Origin: Rhizaria sp. SCN 62-66
Taxonomy: Eukaryota > Rhizaria, unplaced
Assembly (NCBI GenBank): GCA_001724265.1
Contig: MEDY01000143.1
Span: 1 to 64,000, forward strand
DNA: 64,000 nt
Direction: 5' to 3'
Of this stretch, positions 1 through 10,200 are shown one piece after another. The first letter of the stretch is position 1. Each line of letters begins with the position of its first letter. Both the position numbers and the translations under genes were made by a program. The notes beneath the pieces were generated by a model, which worked only from the letters and a program-made list of their open reading frames with translations, was not told where the DNA came from and ran no database searches.

Positions 1-411
1 ACACCACCTTGCAACACAGGGGATGGATATGCATGGGTGGTGTTTTTCCCGGTCAAATGCTGTGATGCGTCGGTTTTATGCTGATTGTCGGAATTCACAA
101 AGCTCGATTTCATGTCGATACTGCATGTTAATGTAAGGACGACGTCAAGAGTGTCGTCGTCGACAGACGTCGCCCTTTCTCTAGTCGCTGGCCATAGTGA
201 GTCGCGACTACTAGTCTCATTATAAAACACGTGTTACAGTCCGTGCTAGGAATTGATAAGGGGATTCACATTATGCCAATGTGTTAAAAAATTGTTTTAA
301 ATTTCAAGTACTTCTTTATCTGCTGATTTGAATGCGTAATGACTCTTCTAAAATCTCATCCTCACACCGGTTTTATCGCCGACACCTCGGTCATATCTAG
401 CCCACTAAGCG
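1..411. other. Upstream spacer of the Kv-beta gene
   Basis: AT-rich noncoding sequence ahead of the first gene. I see no recognisable gene, tRNA or repeat. It presumably holds the promoter and 5' leader of the aldo-keto reductase gene, but no promoter element can be identified with confidence. Confidence 0.5.
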
Positions 412-2206
412 ATGTCTTCCATCACCCCCGAGGACTTCAAGAAGTTCAATGAGAAGATGCTCTACCGCCGCGTCGGTAACTCTGGTCTCTGGGTCTCTGC
501 CATCTCGTTTGGCACCTGGGTCAACTTCGGCATCGAGGTCGCTGGCACGGGCGCCAAGGAGCTCGTCCAGTCCTGCCTCAACGCTGGCATCAACTTCTTC
601 GACACTGCCGAGACCTACCAGGTACGCATCTTGAGCTTGTCGTAGCCGTTTTTCTAGCAATGCGTTTTCAATGACATGACACATCCTTCTTATTTGCTGA
701 TGCTAGCTTCACGATGAGTTCGTCCTACAAAATCAACGGCCACGGTCCAACACTCGGAGTATTATATCAACCTACGTATCGCAGAAGCTGAGTCGATATT
801 TATTGCTCATATATGTTGACATTGTTTTTTATCCTTGATATTACGTGACTGATTCAGGATGGCGCGTCCGAGATCACTCTCGGCAATATCTTCAAGGAGC
901 TCAACGTTCCCCGCTCCGACCTTGTTGTCGCCACCAAGATCTTCTGGGGCGGCGCCGACCGCAAGAACCTCAAGGTACGATCACCACACTAATAATAGGT
1001 ATACCTTTTAGAGACTAGGTTCTATTAACTACGAACTCTCCTTTGTATCTGCAGAAAGGATATCCTGTTCTCACGCCATGAGAATCACTTGTTTTGTTCT
1101 TTCCTTTGCTAGCCCAACGACGTCGGCTGCTCCCGCAAGCACATCATCGAGGGCACTAAGGCGTGCCTCGACCGTCTCCAGCTCGAGTACGTCGACATCC
1201 TGTACCTGCACCGCCGCGACCCGCACACGCCGCTCGAGGAGACAGTGCGCGCGATGAACTACATCATCACGCAGAAGGGCCAGGCCATGTACTGGGGTAC
1301 CTCCGAGTGGGCCGCCGACGACATCCGCGAGGCGCAGCTTATTGCCGAGAAGCTCGGGCTTATTGGCCCCATTGTGGAGCAGCCGCAGTACTCGCTCATT
1401 GCGCGCAAGCGCTTCGAGGTCGAGTACCGCCAGCTCTTCGACCGCTGCGTACGTCAACATAGCTAGTGCGAAACGTGAGTATTAATGACATTGCTGACAA
1501 AATCAAGTTGCCATTGCATTGCTCACAAAACATTGATGTTTTTTCTTAATGTTTGTTTTGTGTATATTGTTTTCTTAGGGCCTCGGCTCGACCGTCTGGT
1601 CCCCTCTCGGCGGTGGCGTTCTCACTGGCAAGTACAACAACTGCTCTCGCGACTCGCTTCCCGAGGACACGCGTCTCACGCTTGACCGCCTCTCTTGGCT
1701 CACTCCTCTTATTCTTAACGGTGAGAGCAGCGGTATCCCCTTCGAGGCCCTCCAGGTCAGGTACGTTCATGAGTGGAACGAAACAAATAATTAATGCGAC
1801 GCACTCGCCGTCATTATTTGATATATGGACATTTACACGTTTATTAGTTGACCTAAATTATGTTATCCGCTCTTAAATTTTTCGATGTTTATTATTCTAA
1901 CTTACTTGTGTTTGACCTTTTTGTTTTTTGTTTACCGCGCTTAGGCTGAAGGCTCTCGCTGCCCTGGCCGCCGAGCTCGGCTGTTCCCAGGGCCAGCTTG
2001 CCCTCGCCTGGGTCCTCACCAACAAGAACGTCTCGACCGCTATCATCGGCGCCCGCAACCTCACGCAGCTTCTCGAGAACCTCGGCGCGATCGAGTTCGT
2101 CTCCAAGGTTGACGACTCGGTCAAGGCCAAGATCGAGACCATCATGAGCAACAAGCCAGAGGGCTCGACTGACTTCACGCGTCGCAACGAGCGTGGTGGC
2201 CTCTAA
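412..2206 (+). CDS. Voltage-gated K+ channel beta subunit-like aldo-keto reductase
   Basis: NADPH-dependent aldo-keto reductase of the Kv-beta (Shaker beta/KAB1) subgroup, which in characterised members is a cytosolic redox-sensing subunit of K+ channels. Five exons: 412-621, 858-974, 1113-1448, 1579-1760, 1945-2206. Joining them gives an unbroken 368-residue frame ending in TAA, the usual family length. Introns start GTACGC, GTACGA, GTACGT, GTACGT and end TTCAG, GCTAG, CTTAG, CTTAG. The barrel begins with VGNSGLWVSAISFGTW. The reductase tetrad is present as Asp64 and Tyr69 (FFDTAETY), Lys97 (VVATKIFWGG) and His142 (YLHRRDP). The His matches fungal and plant type proteins rather than the Asn of animal Kv-beta. 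Strongly conserved stretches include CSRKHIIEG, EETVRAMNYII and MYWGTSEW. No channel alpha subunit is visible in this window. The start is the first ATG of the open frame. Confidence 0.95.
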
Positions 2207-3134
2207 GTGCTTTCTTGGAATAATTAACTCGCTTAGCACCTTGGCGGAGTGAATGAATAACCGTGTAAAATTCAAGCTGAGGGCGTTTTGAGTGTACACG
2301 CACTGTACATGGCTTTTAGTAAGCTTGCATGTACATGCATGGACAAAAATGTACATTATAAATAAAATTTATCATTATTAATAGTTATTGGCATGTTTAA
2401 TTGATTGAAACGAAGGCATTATCTCTCCCCTGTCTGATCTAGTAAGCTTATGTTTGATTTCTCACTCGTTAGGGCAAGCTTACCATGGTTATGGCTACAA
2501 TAGCGCTAGCGACAGCGAGTCTGACACGGAAGATTAGGAGGAGTTAGTGAAACTAAGCGATGTGAGCTTCTTTTTTACTTTTTTTTGTCAACGAGGAGTG
2601 TAAGTTTCTAAGATGGGGAGATTAGAAGTAAAAGTATATGAAATTTATATGCTATTAGACCAAGAGATATGCTCAATTATGCTGTATATTGAAGACTGTA
2701 TTGAAGGGGAATAAAAATTAAGTTTGTACGTACTGTAATTTCCAAGACTTTGAACTTGGGTTGACATATTTGGTTACATGGATCTGGATTTACCAGGGTA
2801 ACGCGTGGGTTGTACACACGCGGGTCATATATTTGTTTGGACTCATCCTGTGCGTTACGGAGAATTAAAAAAATGTATTCATGTAGTTAATCTTCATGAT
2901 GTTCGCAAATTATACCCAATAAAAATAAACCAAAAACCATTCAGATTTCGCCTACTAACACCGGCACTTGCGGCCCTGTCGTTCAATAATAAAATCCAGT
3001 GCGCCTCGCGCTTCATAGATCTCAATTATGCTGCTCCTGCGCACGAGCCTTTTGCTGCATGAGCTCACGGCTGCTGCTGCTGCTGCTGCTGCTGGTTAGG
3101 CTGCTGCAGCTTCTTTGGTCAGCCAACTCCAATA
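2207..3134. other. Spacer between convergent genes
   Basis: AT-rich DNA downstream of the Kv-beta gene. It has short open frames (for example 2805-3062) with no coding character that I can recognise. A CTG/CAG tract and an rRNA fragment lie at its right end and are listed separately. The word ATAGATCTCA occurs near 3015 and again at 3132, at the edge of the rRNA fragment. Confidence 0.5.
3070..3095. repeat. (CTG)n microsatellite
   Basis: Eight uninterrupted CTG units lie just upstream of the rRNA fragment, followed by a shorter CTGCTG run. It is outside any assigned reading frame. Such tracts are common inside coding regions of this window, so this may be a remnant of a former coding segment. 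Confidence 0.8.
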
Positions 3135-3300
3135 GATCTCAGTTAAACGAGAAGACCGCCCGAACTTAAGCATATTATTCAGGCGAGGAAAAGAAACTAA
3201 CGAGGATTCCCTTAGTAACGGCGAGTGAAGCGGGAGGAGCTCCTCGCGCCCCAAGTTGTGTGCTGGAGACGTGTTGTCAGAGCGGCAGGCTGACCCGCTG
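3135..3300 (+). rRNA. Degenerate partial LSU (28S) rRNA 5'-domain fragment
   Basis: Positions 3135-3242 resemble the universally conserved start of eukaryotic LSU rRNA. Recognisable landmarks are GATCTCAG, GAACTTAAGCATAT, GAGGAAAAGAAACTAAC, GGATTCCCTTAGTAACGGCG and AGTGAAGCGGGA. The segment after the CTTAAG landmark departs from the usual ATAAGCGGAGG, reading ATTCAGGCGAGG, so this is a diverged copy. From about 3247 the text CCAAGTTGTGTGCTGGAGACGTG resembles the next conserved block, after an apparent deletion. There is no SSU, 5.8S or remaining LSU here. It is therefore a dispersed fragment rather than a functional rDNA unit. Its 3' end overlaps the last codons of the minus-strand nucleotidyltransferase gene. 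Confidence 0.85.
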
Positions 3301-5472
3301 ACGCATTTGTTGTTTGAGAAGTTCACGTTGCTTGAGCTTTTCTCGCTTGCGCAATGCTTCGTCTGCGCGCAACTTCACCAGGTCCTGGTGCGTGTCGGGC
3401 ATGGTGACATCGCGCTGCAGCTTTACCTGGGCAGTTATAAGCGCATGCGCATGCCGAAAGAAGCCCGCCAGCTGTTGCTGGTCGTTCGGCGACGACGCTC
3501 CTCGAGGCGGGGCGCCGTCCTCTAGACCCTGGTGGCCGTGATGCTCAAGCTTGCTGCCGCCATGCTGTGCATCTTGATCCGCGCCTGCGATCTTCCGCAC
3601 AACCTGAACCAGTCGCGTGAGCGACTCGCTTAGCGGCTCGCACACGACGGTATCGTAGCTGGCGCCGGAGCCCGATAGCAGCGCGTGTGCACGCCGCAGC
3701 TCGGTCCAGATGGCTGTGCAGCGGGGCGCGTAAAGCGAGCGCGTGCTGTTGTCCGTCGCGCAAAGGGGGTCCTCGATGAGCAACTCCGCGCGGCGATGAT
3801 CAACGCCCTTGAAACGGCAGGGCATTGTCTCAACGCCGGCGCCGTGATCGGGCGCAGAAACGCAAACCTGCGCGTAGCCGTGTGCGTTGTCAAGCAGCGG
3901 CTGGCGCCAGACGAGGTGACCCTGTCGCACAGAAACTGCGTGCACGGCGGGGTCAAAGGCGGTCGCGTAAAACGCGAAGAAGCCTTTAACAAGTGCCCCC
4001 AGGCTGCCATCGTCCTCTTGGTCATCGCTCGGCTGAGCCGCAGTGTCATTGCTCTCCGTTGCGCGAGCGACCGCGATCGACTCGGGCGCGCGGCGAGGAG
4101 CGTCGAGGATGTCGAGCATGTGCTCCGCAGGCTGCGCGTCGAACAAGTGTCCGTTCGAGTGCGAAACGATGGCGCGTGCGCCACCGATGACGGGGCCGAA
4201 GAAGACACGGTGGCGCTCAAGGTGCTCGCACACCGTTTGCGCCATGGAGCTGCCACCGCATCTGCTCTGCTCAGGACGCGGACCCTCCGCAGCGAGAAGC
4301 GACGCCTCTGCAGCCGAAAGCAGCGATGACGTCGCGTCCAGCTCCACAGCGGCATGTTCGTTGTTGTTCGTGTTCTTGGCTACAACAGCAACATCGGCGT
4401 CGTCGGCAAAATGCGAGGCGCCGCGGATTGCGCACTTGGCCTTGTCTTCCGGGTCCACAGGGGTGGCTTCTTCCTCTGCCTCGTCCTCGTCGTCTTCGTA
4501 CGCGTCGTCGTCCCCGTCCTCGGCGTCGTCGATGTCGGCATCGCCATGGGCGTCGCTGCGCGCGGCCTTAACGGCGCGGCACACAGCGGGCGAGCCACTC
4601 ACGAAGCGCTGCATTGCGTCGGCCGCGGCCTTGGAGCGGAAGACGTACGGCGGTAGCTTGGCCACGGCGGCGGCCGCGGCCTCGTCCGTCGCGGGGCTAG
4701 CGAGGTCGACGAGCTCAAACTCCTCCTCGTCGGGAAGCGCACTGCGGGCGCTGCTGTGCTTGCGCGCGTATGCAAAGGGGGTGGGTTGAACGATGCCGAG
4801 CGGGCTCTTGACGCGCAGCTGGAGGTACTGGATCACGAGCAGGAGGAGCGAAAATGAGTTGAGCAAGTGCTCGCGGGCGTTGATAAGACAGCGCGCCTTG
4901 GCCCACACCTTGACGGCCTTGAAGAGCGGGGCCGCCAAGGGGTACTTGCGCATGAGACGCCGAATGAGCTGCGTCTTGACGTTGACCTGGTCCTCGCTGG
5001 AGCTCACCTGCAGCTGCACGGGCTTGTCGCCGTGGTAGTAGTACATCGTTGACACGGGCACGCGCGGGCGCGTGAGCGCGTTCTTGACAAAAATCCGATC
5101 GTTTTTGATTGAGAGGCACAAGTTGCTGACGACCCTCTTGGCCACTGTTTTTGCCAACGGCCCTAAGCCCTGTGTGCGCACGATCGACACGTCGACATCG
5201 GAGCCGTTGTCGTCGATGCCCCAGGCCGTCGAGCCGAAGACGATGGCTGAGTACTCGCCCTTGTACTTCTTATGTAGCAGCTTTGAGATTAGCTGCACAG
5301 CAAGCGCGCGTCCCTTGCTCACGTCATTCGACACAGCGTGGGAATCGATTAGAGCTTGCGCTTGACGAGAAAGTTCGGACAGCGACAACGGCTGCGGCGT
5401 CAACTCAGCCGCGTCTGCCACGCTAAGTTCTAGGACCATGTCACGCACATGGGGATCAAGATCAATCGGCAT
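3277..5472 (-). CDS. Non-canonical poly(A)/uridylyl polymerase-like nucleotidyltransferase
   Basis: Member of the TRF4/Cid1/MTPAP superfamily, which adds A or U to RNA 3' ends. The ATG at 5472 gives about 731 residues ending in TGA. The polymerase-beta type core has FGSTAWGIDDNGSDVDVSIV, with the paired metal ligands Asp92 and Asp94. The PAP-associated region follows (VKVWAKARCLINAREHLLNS, then a hydrophobic LLLLVIQYLQ helix). Where the family normally has a third metal-binding Asp, this protein reads KPVQLQVSSS (Gln153), so activity is uncertain. The middle is interrupted by acidic low-complexity sequence (DDAEDGDDDAYEDDEDEAEE). The C-terminus is a basic, probably coiled-coil stretch (LRADEALRKREKLKQRELLK). 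The final residues (VSLPL) and stop lie in the rRNA-like segment, so the original 3' end may have been replaced. If UAG is sense, an upstream ATG at 5580 would add 36 residues, including two TAG codons (5521 and 5491). Confidence 0.8.
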   Translation of the reverse strand: MPIDLDPHVRDMVLELSVADAAELTPQPLSLSELSRQAQALIDSHAVSNDVSKGRALAVQLISKLLHKKYKGEYSAIVFGSTAWGIDDNGSDVDVSIVRTQGLGPLAKTVAKRVVSNLCLSIKNDRIFVKNALTRPRVPVSTMYYYHGDKPVQLQVSSSEDQVNVKTQLIRRLMRKYPLAAPLFKAVKVWAKARCLINAREHLLNSFSLLLLVIQYLQLRVKSPLGIVQPTPFAYARKHSSARSALPDEEEFELVDLASPATDEAAAAAVAKLPPYVFRSKAAADAMQRFVSGSPAVCRAVKAARSDAHGDADIDDAEDGDDDAYEDDEDEAEEEATPVDPEDKAKCAIRGASHFADDADVAVVAKNTNNNEHAAVELDATSSLLSAAEASLLAAEGPRPEQSRCGGSSMAQTVCEHLERHRVFFGPVIGGARAIVSHSNGHLFDAQPAEHMLDILDAPRRAPESIAVARATESNDTAAQPSDDQEDDGSLGALVKGFFAFYATAFDPAVHAVSVRQGHLVWRQPLLDNAHGYAQVCVSAPDHGAGVETMPCRFKGVDHRRAELLIEDPLCATDNSTRSLYAPRCTAIWTELRRAHALLSGSGASYDTVVCEPLSESLTRLVQVVRKIAGADQDAQHGGSKLEHHGHQGLEDGAPPRGASSPNDQQQLAGFFRHAHALITAQVKLQRDVTMPDTHQDLVKLRADEALRKREKLKQRELLKQQMRQRVSLPL

Positions 5473-5580
5473 AATTGTACCGGACAAGTTCTACACGTTT
5501 TTACTAATCTTTGACAGCTTCTAGTTGGCAATTGCAAGCTGCTGGGTGGACAAGTGGCCATTGGGCGAAGCGGCGCTCAT

Positions 5581-7220
5581 GGGATGAATACGCGAGCAGC
5601 TTACTGCCTCGGATTAAAAGAACCAATCAAAGAAAGGCAAACCAACATGGGATTTAGAAAATGAGTGAGGCGAACACATTTTTTGTTTCCATCGCAAGAC
5701 AGTGTAGTGAGCAAGAAATGACCATGAGTCAGGTGGCACTCGGTGGACACTTTCGTGGATTCGAAGCTGACTAAGCATTTAATTCACGAGGCTAGCGTAA
5801 TTCAATGCATGCATTGTGTGGTAACTATGTAAAAACTCGTAAATTAAGTTAGTTTCTTCGGATTTGCGCCTTGGTCTCAACTTAGGCAGATGTAATATTG
5901 GTGGAAAGCACAGTTCCAGCTTCACAGCTTGATGCAGGATTGTAGGTCCAATCCTGGATCACAGAATGACTCGCCACAAAATGAAGATTAAAATTAGCAT
6001 AAAAGTAACTCATTCAAAAATAATAAACAACGTAAATTCTCTCTGATGATCAAAATCATACATAAATGCTTGTACAAAAGTGACGTAACTGCTCGCCTTG
6101 CGGTTGACGGCGGTGGACGGCCAGCCAATTCGTGGACGCGATCACAGCTTCACGGTCACCCGTGATCATGGTCACCGAACCGAGAGGGCTTGTACACGAT
6201 GACATAGGAGCCATGTCCACCATAATACTACACAACAGCGCAGTATAAATTTGCAGACTGCACTATGACTGTAATATAGTCAGTAAAGTCGGTTGATTGG
6301 GGGTTTTGTGTTGTAAACAAGTGTCTTGGAACCCAGACTTTATACTACTGACTATATGTTATGCAATATTGACATCAATTCCGGCGCTACCAATGGCTTC
6401 TACATCGTCGCTGATATTAATGCAGTACTAAGCGCAAAATACAATGTTTTCATTAAACCGTGAGCTTAACTCACAAAGCACGAACGAACCCGCGTCGGTT
6501 TTGCACGTGCGCGCGATGGACGACTATAAGCCTAAGCAGGTCTACGCGGCGATGGCCGTCGTACAGGGCTTGTCGACCAACCTTTCCGACTCACGGCGCT
6601 TGTGGCCTCGATTACCGAACTGTACACGAACCGGACCGATACTTCAAGACTCACGAAGTTATAGTGACGCACAGTTATGATATCACTGAGCTGCTGTCAC
6701 GGATGCTCCAACTTCCGAGGGGCACCGATGTTGACGTGCTCCAACGCGCTGAGAAGCTGTAGAGCTCGTCGAAGGTGGATATTTACGTGTTCGCAATGCA
6801 TGTGTGCATGTGTGCAACAGGTCCGTAAAATGATTGATTGTGATGCGAGCAAAAATTTATTGTTTTTGGTTGCAATTCCTATAGCAATTGTGTGAATTGA
6901 TGATGATAACTCAACGTACTTACTTGCATCACAGCATTGCGTGACATCAGCAGTTGCAGGAGTGCATGGTTTCGGGAGCTACTACGGGTGACTGCGTCTC
7001 TTCTGCATGTCATGCATTGCATACTTGGGATATGACATCGTAAATTTATGTCTTTATGTCTACGTCAACAAATTATAATATTGGTTCATACTTGTAAGCT
7101 TATTCTTTGTGATGTTGACACTACCAGTTATTACGTTTAGGAAGGGAAGGAAACAACCAGTTTCTAAAGGCTGCGTATAAAAATGCAGTTGCTAAATAAT
7201 TTGGTTTTTAAAAAGATGAA
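5581..7220. other. Spacer between two minus-strand genes
   Basis: AT-rich DNA between the nucleotidyltransferase and the FAN1 gene. A more GC-rich island at 6440-6770, described separately, may be a decayed gene. The stretch around 6120-6200 is also GC-rich, with short inverted words around TGATCATGGTCACC, but I cannot assign it. No tRNA or mobile element is recognised. Confidence 0.45.
6444..6825 (+). pseudogene. Possible decayed gene fragment
   Basis: This island is noticeably richer in GC than its surroundings and looks like coding DNA. One frame reads RAMDDYKPKQVYAAMAVVQG near its start. Another gives CGLDYRTVHEPDRYFKTHE and SYDITELLSRMLQLPRG further on. The plausible segments are in two different frames, suggesting a frameshift. 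The second frame meets a TAG at 6760 and, if that is sense, runs a further 22 codons to TGA at about 6826. I recognise no family. It could also be an exon of an unidentified spliced gene. Confidence 0.3.
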
Positions 7221-10200
7221 TTAGAATTTGGGAGGTAATAACACTTCCGTCACGTAAACAACTTCAACGTCAATAAATGGTGACAACAGCTCCAACCACG
7301 CGGTTTGTTGTGTACTCAGTTCGTCCCTCGGTCCCTTCACTTCAATCAGCTTGATGAACGACGGGCGCTGCTTTACTAAAGCAGCACCGTGGCCACAGAG
7401 TGCCGAGATGCGGTTTGTAAGAGTGCGGATGGAGCGCGCAGATGCTTCATAGTCAAATGCTGCGGAGCCGGGGGCCTTAACAGGTGCTGCGACAGATTCG
7501 ACAGCAGTACTCGCATTGTTCGCCACTGATTTTGCCGCCGCATCATTTACGGCAGGAGTGCAAACAACAGTCGTTGTTGCCCTCACAGCTGTCTCAGAGT
7601 GCTGTAACTCCTCCATGCATGCCTCTTTTTGAGTGTGCGAAAGTGCCGCGAGAACTAATGGGTCAGCCATCCAACGCGATAACGCGGGAAGTGCTGAGAC
7701 AGCCTCAATCACACTCGTCACATCTTCAATCTCGCTCGCAGCACTGGTACGCGCACTTGCACTCGCTGCTGTCGCTGATAGCGCGAGATGGAGGGTACAC
7801 GCACGCAGCAGCTTCGTTGTCGACAGAATCTTCGCCGGGCTTGCGCGTACCTCAACACCAGTTGACAAGATAGTTCCAAAATTCATGCTGCTTTTAGAAT
7901 GGATTCTTTGAGCAGAGCTACTGTTGCTGTCGGCAAATGCAGCGCCGCCGTTGATGGTGGCGCGCACGCGTTCCATAGAAATATCATTCGATAGCTCTGT
8001 CGTGATCTCCCGTGCAAGCAGTGACACCTTCCGTGACGCGCGCTCGACAGACGCGTTAATAACGCCAGAAAGGCTGCTTGGAGCTGAAAGCGGAGAGTTG
8101 GTGACTGCGAAGGTGCTTGTGTTCGCGGCCGTGAGAGGTGTGATGTGAGCGTAGAAGTAACACTTAAGACCAGTTGCATTGACATGACTCGCGTTGTTGC
8201 TACCCTCGCACGCACCAGCATTTGCATTCAGACCAGCAAGGATTTTTTTTTGACTATTCTCGTTAAAATCAACATCTTTTGTCACGTTCGCAAACGCTTT
8301 ATGTGTGCAGTGTGTGTCGTCGTTGCTTTCAGAGCTGTGCTTATTCTCAAGCTCGGATTTGGTGCCGACGTTGATTTTTGTGTCGAGGCTGGTTTGGATA
8401 ATACCAGCAACAGCCCTCTTGATGCGTGGACTCACAGCAAGCTCGTCACTACTCACGGTCATCTCGGCACTGAGAACAGTCACTTCGGTATAGCTCATAG
8501 TCACGCTGTTGCTACTCGGGGTCACCTCATACGACTCTGAGCGAAACTCGCGCTTCACCGTGCGGTTTACAGCATGAGCATCAGTAGCATCAGTATCACG
8601 AGCGTCTTGGTCATCATCACTGTCAGTCAACGTTAAGTCGCATAAGATTGATGTTGACCTTTGTCGTGCACTGCTTTTATCACTCTCGTTAGTGTTTACG
8701 CTCTTGCTTGAGTTTGCTTTGCTGCTGTTCTTGCCCCTCTTAGCCGGAGTTTTGAACACAGCCCCGTTATCAGCACTGGTGCCAGCGCCACTGCCACTAT
8801 CAACACCATGAACACTGCCTGACGTTATCCCAACAGCACTGCGCTTGTTCCCACTGCTGCGAGTCCGCCGCTGCGAGTCCGCCGCAGTCAGATCGCCACC
8901 GGCTTCATTTACAACCTCTGTGACAACTGTCGAGGCAGTGGGGTTCTCTGTAACGGGGCGTGCAGAAGTCACTGCAGCCGTTGTAGTCACAGAAGAAGAC
9001 GTACCTTTGCTCATGTTGTCGTGGTCATCGTCGTCACTGAGAATAACAACATCAGAGTCCGAGTCGGATTCAGAGCTGCCTTGCGCTGACTTTTTACGGC
9101 TCGTAGCTCTGCTGCCGTTGTTCCTCGCCTTAGGTGTTGTCTTCACGCCAGTGTTCTTGCTCGTGCCAGCATCATCACTCATTTTCTTCATGCCTTTCGC
9201 GCGACCGGCACTTGCGCGCGGTGTGAAAGCAAACGGATCGAAGGAGTGACTGTGGGCACCGCCGATAGTAATCCCGCCAGTCTTTGTGCCAGCGTTAGCA
9301 CTAGCAATGCTGTTCGTGTCCGCGTCATTAGCGCGGCGAGGAGCAGGAGTAAGGAAGCCCTTCATGAAGCCACTATTCGCAACACTACCTGCACCTGCAC
9401 TCGCACTCGCACTCGAGTTGTTGTTATTGTGGGACTTCGGTGTCGGACTTGCGCACGGGCTAAACATGGTGTTTGTCTTAGACTTGGTTGCAGGCGTAGC
9501 ATAAGCAACACTAGTTCGAGTCTTGATCGCACTCGAAGTCACGGTGATACCAACATTTACACCGTCCACGTGTGACCGCGAATATGACTGCGGCGGCAGA
9601 CTTTGTTGAGCCCGAGTTGCAGCGAAAAGTATAAGGGGATACTTAAATGGCATTGGTGACACAGTCGCAACGGAGGCGGATAAAATACCAGTTTGATGAC
9701 TACCATTATCTTTGATGCAGATTTTCTTGCCCGTATTCGTGTAGAACTGCGTTGTTACAATTGGAAAATAAACACCACCCTGAATGCAAGGAAACAGCTT
9801 ACTTTTATGACGGCACAGGCTGCCAGTGCTGATTGCAGCAAGGGGAGCTTCTCCAAGAGCAAACCCAGCACTCGGGGCTAGTAGCTTACCTTCAGCAGCG
9901 ATGCGAGGCTTAACTTCATGCTTCACGCCAATAGTATTGTTGTCAGTATCTTGCATCGGCATGAGTGGTGACTGCAGCAGTGAGAGGTAGCTTTTTTCAC
10001 TGGGGTCGCAGGTATTATGGGCGTTCACCGCACCTTTAACACCGAAGCTACTTGTGAGACTCTGGTGCTGCTCTTGCTGTTGTTGAATGTGACGTTGACG
10101 ATGCTGCTTCGAGGTTAGACGCGATGTCAGCAAACAGACAAGGCGGCTTAGCATTGATGCCCTCGCGGCAAGTGACTGAGAAGGAGAATGCGCATGTGAG

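Noticed and set aside
2805-3062. 85-codon frame left of the rRNA fragment
   Set aside because: AT-rich, unrecognised, and not supported by splice signals or coding bias.
3070-3300. CTG repeat plus rRNA fragment as part of a mobile element
   Set aside because: There are no terminal repeats, no convincing target-site duplication and no element-encoded gene. The short repeated ATAGATCTCA word alone is insufficient.
5925-5985. tRNA-like B-box (AGGTCCAATCCTG)
   Set aside because: No matching A-box, acceptor stem or anticodon arm could be paired.
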